The position numbers were made by a program, and so were the translations under genes. From contig NZ_AJLS01000043.1 in NCBI RefSeq assembly GCF_000307875.1, positions 1-64,000 of the forward strand: DNA of 64,000 bases, read 5' to 3'. Under the pieces are notes generated by a model that saw only the letters and a program-made list of their open reading frames with translations, was not told the DNA's origin and did not search any database. This DNA is from Neobacillus bataviensis LMG 21833. GTDB lineage: Bacteria > Bacillota > Bacilli > Bacillales > Cytobacillaceae. Shown piece after piece: positions 61,074-64,000 of the stretch. The stretch's first letter is position 1. Every line of letters starts with the position of its first letter.

Positions 61074-62405
61074 CTATGATTGGCTTTTACGTAACTCATC
61101 TGTTTTTGCAGGGATGAGAAAACTCAATACAATTGTTATTAAACTCAAACAAAGGGCATAAAGGAAAACGTTTTTCATGCCAATGGAAATGTTTACTGCA
61201 TGATTGATGAGCAGACCCATGATGGTCACTCCAATTGATGTCCCAATGTTTCTTAAAAAGATTTGCAGCGACGTCGACATCCCCTTGATATGAGATTCTG
61301 CAAATTCCTGAGAGGCAATTGTGCCCACCGCAAACAACAAACCGAAAGCAACCCCTTGTATCGTCAAAATCAAAAACAATCCTATATAGGAAATATCTTG
61401 AATAAATAAATAGAGTGCTACCCCTGAAATAGTCGTGATAAAACTGCCGATTATAAACAAGATTTTGTAACCAAAGCGGATGATCCAACCTCCTGCCGGG
61501 GTACTGCCAAACAACCATCCGAGAGCAATACTTAATAGAATGAGTCCGCTTTTATAAATACTCATGTCTTTACCTTCTTGTAAAAACAACGGAATAAAAT
61601 TTGATGTCCCGAAAAATGATAGGCAGTAAAACAACATGAACAGGTTAGTCATGAGAATGCCTCTGTTTTTAAATAATGACACAGGGAGAAACGGCTCTGT
61701 TTCTTTCCTTTCGACTAATAGGAAGGCGATCATGCCAATAATTCCAATAAGGATGTACCAAAATCCATGACTCACATTGGTAGACAACAGTAAAAGTGTA
61801 ATCGAAAACCCAAAAAGGAAGAATCCTTTATAATCGATATGGGTCTTTTTAAATTCAGCTTTTTCCTGATAAGGAATCAAACAAAACACTGTGGCAATAC
61901 CGATTGGGATATTGATAAAGAAAATCCATCTCCAGGTCAATGCCTCAACGAAAAAGGAACCCAAAACGGGGCCCACAATGGAGGATATTGCCCAAATCGT
62001 ACTAAATACCGCCTGAATCTTCCCACGCTTCTCAATCGTAAACAAATCCCCAACTATGATCATGGAAAGCGGAACCATCCCGCCGGCTCCAAGCCCTTGA
62101 ATGCCTCTAAACACAATCAGCATCTCCATAGAATTCGCGATTCCACAAAGAATCGAGCCAAGTGTAAACAGGCCAACCGAAATCATTAACAGCTTTTTCC
62201 GGCCATACATATCTGATAATTTTCCGTATAGTGGAACAGTAACAGTACTCGCTAACATATAAACAACAAAAATCCAGGCAAACAATTCCATGCCGCCGAG
62301 TTGTTTCACAATCGTTGGACTTGCTGTCTGCATAATATTGGCATCTAGCGCCGAAATAAGGGTTGTAATAACAAGCCCCCAGAATACATACCTATTTTTC
62401 CCCAT
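61074..62405 (-). CDS. MFS multidrug efflux transporter (DHA2, EmrB/QacA group)
   Basis: The 443-residue protein has about twelve to fourteen membrane helices. Motif A YGKLSDMYGRKK (about residue 60) and motif C-like VGPVLGSFF (about 140) mark drug:H+ antiporters, and LDANIMQTASPTIVKQLGG at the N-terminus is typical of DHA2 pumps. It probably exports hydrophobic toxicants. The ATG follows AGGAGG. It is transcribed alone between the FUSC gene and the histidine kinase. Confidence 0.87.
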   Translation of the reverse strand: MGKNRYVFWGLVITTLISALDANIMQTASPTIVKQLGGMELFAWIFVVYMLASTVTVPLYGKLSDMYGRKKLLMISVGLFTLGSILCGIANSMEMLIVFRGIQGLGAGGMVPLSMIIVGDLFTIEKRGKIQAVFSTIWAISSIVGPVLGSFFVEALTWRWIFFINIPIGIATVFCLIPYQEKAEFKKTHIDYKGFFLFGFSITLLLLSTNVSHGFWYILIGIIGMIAFLLVERKETEPFLPVSLFKNRGILMTNLFMLFYCLSFFGTSNFIPLFLQEGKDMSIYKSGLILLSIALGWLFGSTPAGGWIIRFGYKILFIIGSFITTISGVALYLFIQDISYIGLFLILTIQGVAFGLLFAVGTIASQEFAESHIKGMSTSLQIFLRNIGTSIGVTIMGLLINHAVNISIGMKNVFLYALCLSLITIVLSFLIPAKTDELRKSQS

Positions 62406-62533
62406 ATAAACCTCCTGTGTCCGATCCTTGATGAATGAATTCCTTTTTTTTACAAATTAATTTTTACACTTCTATCATTATAGCAAAATTTATTTTCCTA
62501 TATCCAACTTTTTTTAAAGAACGCATTAAAAAT

Positions 62534-62551
62534 GGCTGATATTTTTCAGCC
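62534..62551 (-). terminator. Terminator of the histidine kinase gene
   Basis: GGCTGA and TCAGCC form a 6-bp stem with a six-base loop just past the kinase stop, followed on the minus strand by ATTTTTAATG. Confidence 0.65.
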
Positions 62552-62555
62552 CGGG

Positions 62556-63797
62556 CTAAACAAGTATGACTTCTTTTTTCAATAACGGCTGTGTGATTGT
62601 AGGTAAAATAATTTCAATTGTTGTACCTTTGTTCACTGTACTATGAATCGTTAACACACCATTATGACCTTCAATTATTTTATAGCAAGTCATGAGACCA
62701 AGACCCGTTCCTTTTTCCTTTGTTGTATAAAATGGTTCGCCTAGTGTAGAAATTCGTTCTTCTGGAATACCGATTCCCTGATCAATGATTTTAATAGATA
62801 TTGTTCCTTCTTCTTTTTTAAGAACAATAATATGAATATTTCCACCGTGAGGCATGGACTCCATAGCATTTTTTAATAGGTTCAAAAAAACCTGCTTTAA
62901 TTGATTTTCTTCACAACTAATCATCGGCAAGTCATGGTCATAATCAACAAAAATTTCGACACTGTTTAATATGGACTGTGTGCTCATTAAGGTAATAACA
63001 TCTTTTATTAATACTTTTACATCTTGTTCGACATAAACAGCGGCAGTCGGTTTGGCAAGTACAAGGAATTCACCAACAATGGCGTTAATCCGTTCAAGCT
63101 CCGCCAATACAATATCAAAGTATTCCTCTTTTTGTTGGCTCACTTTAAATAACTGAATGAATCCTTTTATGGAAGTAAGCGGGTTTCGAATTTCATGGGC
63201 AATACCCGCCGCCATTTGTCCTAACAATGCCAGTTTTTCAGACTTTTGCAGCAGACGAGCCGTTTCTTCCTTCCGATTCGTGATATCCTTACCAATTGAT
63301 AGGATCGCTTCTGACCCGCCAAACATAATAAACAACGAAGTAACTTCAAAGAAAAACGTGGATCCATCTAAACGTTTTGCATTATATTCGATTGTACTTA
63401 CCGGTTTTTTCTCTTTCTTTATTTGCTTAAATCGCTCCAGCATTCGTTCATTATATTCCGGCACAATAAAATCGAAAAGGTTCAGACCGATGATATCCTC
63501 TTTATTAGCAGCTCCTATCATACTTGAAGCGGCATTATTAGCATAAAGAAACTGATGATTTCGTGTAATATAAACTGGCTCCGGCAAAGAATCGATTAAT
63601 TGCTTATAGCTTTCTTCGCTGGAGCGTGCCTTTTTTTCAAAATATCGTGCTTTATCATATTGCCAGCCAACAACCCAGGCAATGCTAGTAAAAATAAAAA
63701 AGTCTAACGTAAAAAAAGCATGCTGGTCCCATATCTTTTGGAAGGTGGTAAAGGCTATTGAAATAAATACTAGAATGATCTGGCCCGACCTGTTCAT
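62556..63797 (-). CDS. PAS-domain sensor histidine kinase (sporulation-kinase type)
   Basis: This 413-residue kinase has one or two N-terminal membrane helices (residues 5-50), a PAS domain (about 65-185), a HisKA dimerisation domain with the phospho-accepting His in GIAHEIRNPLTSIKGFIQL (about residue 202) and a C-terminal ATPase with N-box LLKNAMESM, G1 DQGIGIP and G2 GTGLGL. The His box closely resembles KinA/KinE-type kinases that feed the Spo0A phosphorelay. No response regulator is adjacent, so it is an orphan kinase, as in the phosphorelay. The ATG at 63797 has GGGG six bases upstream; a GTG at 63809 is the alternative. Confidence 0.88.
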   Translation of the reverse strand: MNRSGQIILVFISIAFTTFQKIWDQHAFFTLDFFIFTSIAWVVGWQYDKARYFEKKARSSEESYKQLIDSLPEPVYITRNHQFLYANNAASSMIGAANKEDIIGLNLFDFIVPEYNERMLERFKQIKKEKKPVSTIEYNAKRLDGSTFFFEVTSLFIMFGGSEAILSIGKDITNRKEETARLLQKSEKLALLGQMAAGIAHEIRNPLTSIKGFIQLFKVSQQKEEYFDIVLAELERINAIVGEFLVLAKPTAAVYVEQDVKVLIKDVITLMSTQSILNSVEIFVDYDHDLPMISCEENQLKQVFLNLLKNAMESMPHGGNIHIIVLKKEEGTISIKIIDQGIGIPEERISTLGEPFYTTKEKGTGLGLMTCYKIIEGHNGVLTIHSTVNKGTTIEIILPTITQPLLKKEVILV

Positions 63798-63895
63798 AAA
63801 AAACCCCACTTAATAGGAAATTAGTTTTATTTATAATTCGACAAAAACCCTGATAATCCTTTATTTCCTGATCAAATTGGAAATCCTGCCAAATA

Positions 63896-63933
63896 AAAAG
63901 GAGCGCAGCCGCATCATGCGAAGTGCTCCTTTT
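63896..63933. terminator. Bidirectional intrinsic terminator
   Basis: AAAAGGAGCGC and GTGCTCCTTTT form an 11-bp stem, with an inner CGCAT/ATGCG. It terminates the partial gene at the right edge on the minus strand. Confidence 0.8.
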
Positions 63934-63943
63934 CAAGGTTACC

Positions 63944-64000
63944 TTATTTTCCTTGGATATCAATGGATTGAAGAAATTCCCCCATGATCGTTACATACTC
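63944..64000 (-). CDS. 3' end of a gene cut by the window edge
   Basis: The minus strand is open from the window edge to a TAA at 63944-63946 and reads EYVTIMGEFLQSIDIQGK. The frame has normal composition and ends 11 bases before a strong terminator, as a real gene would. Only 18 residues are visible, so the product cannot be named. Confidence 0.5.
   Translation of the reverse strand, partial: EYVTIMGEFLQSIDIQGK

Noticed and set aside
63685-63963. 92-residue frame at the right end, minus strand
   Set aside because: It spans the terminator and the kinase gene's 5' end in another frame, without a ribosome site.

Overview
The window reads as chromosome of a low-GC, endospore-forming Bacillaceae bacterium, probably Bacillus or Neobacillus-like (inferred from gene families, not from a marker gene). 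Support: spore coat genes (cotH, CotB-like, CotG-like), GerPF-like germination proteins, candidate sigma-K promoters, strong Shine-Dalgarno sites with frequent GTG/TTG starts, and a B. subtilis-type T-box, Zur boxes and TreR operators. No rRNA, tRNA, CRISPR array, prophage or complete insertion sequence was seen.

Layout. 1-5100: 51-bp tandem repeats, a BceAB-type ABC transporter, an MFS pump, a small secreted protein and a VOC protein. 5268-11217: a reactive-sulfur (persulfide) stress locus under a CstR-type repressor (cstR, TusA, DsrE-like, rhodaneses, TusA-rhodanese, rhodanese-persulfide dioxygenase, TauE exporter, membrane thioredoxin) with seven matching 5-6-5 operators. 11263-12122: fluoride riboswitch and two crcB genes. 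12149-14400: methionine aminopeptidase and a frameshifted arsB-like gene. 14748-19473: an outer spore coat locus with a Gly-Ser-Lys repeat protein divergent from the CotH kinase, followed by three CotB-like proteins.

19569-23874: PAP2 phosphatase, nitronate monooxygenase, DCC protein, LysM-M14 peptidase, coiled-coil protein. 24120-28866: trehalose PTS operon treP-treA-treR with two TreR operators and a cre site, followed by a YedK/HMCES-type gene. 29113-29896: three tandem GerPF-like spore proteins. 29994-36924: RraA-like protein, potassium channel, C45 acyltransferase-like protein, Amj lipid II flippase and small membrane proteins and transporters. 37171-39917: a glycine-rich repeat protein and an ECF sigma / PadR / SEDS-family operon.

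39958-45587: a zinc-starvation (Zur) island: ycgR-ycgQ, adcA-adcC-adcB, a zinc-independent L33 gene and the remnant of yciC, with four Zur-box-like sites. 45690-52928: SET protein, YwhH, EamA, YeeI, T-box-controlled ilvA, YtoA, plus a REP/MITE-like hairpin element. 53002-64000: GNAT, M20 amidohydrolase with MFS transporter, an AraC regulator carrying a degenerate GH39-like domain next to a FUSC exporter, another MFS pump, a PAS histidine kinase and the 3' end of an unidentified gene.

The strongest points for follow-up are the seven-operator CstR regulon, the GSK-repeat coat protein paired with CotH, the sigma/PadR/HAAS-SEDS operon, the AraC protein whose glycosidase-like domain has lost its nucleophile, and the Zur island with a decayed metallochaperone gene.
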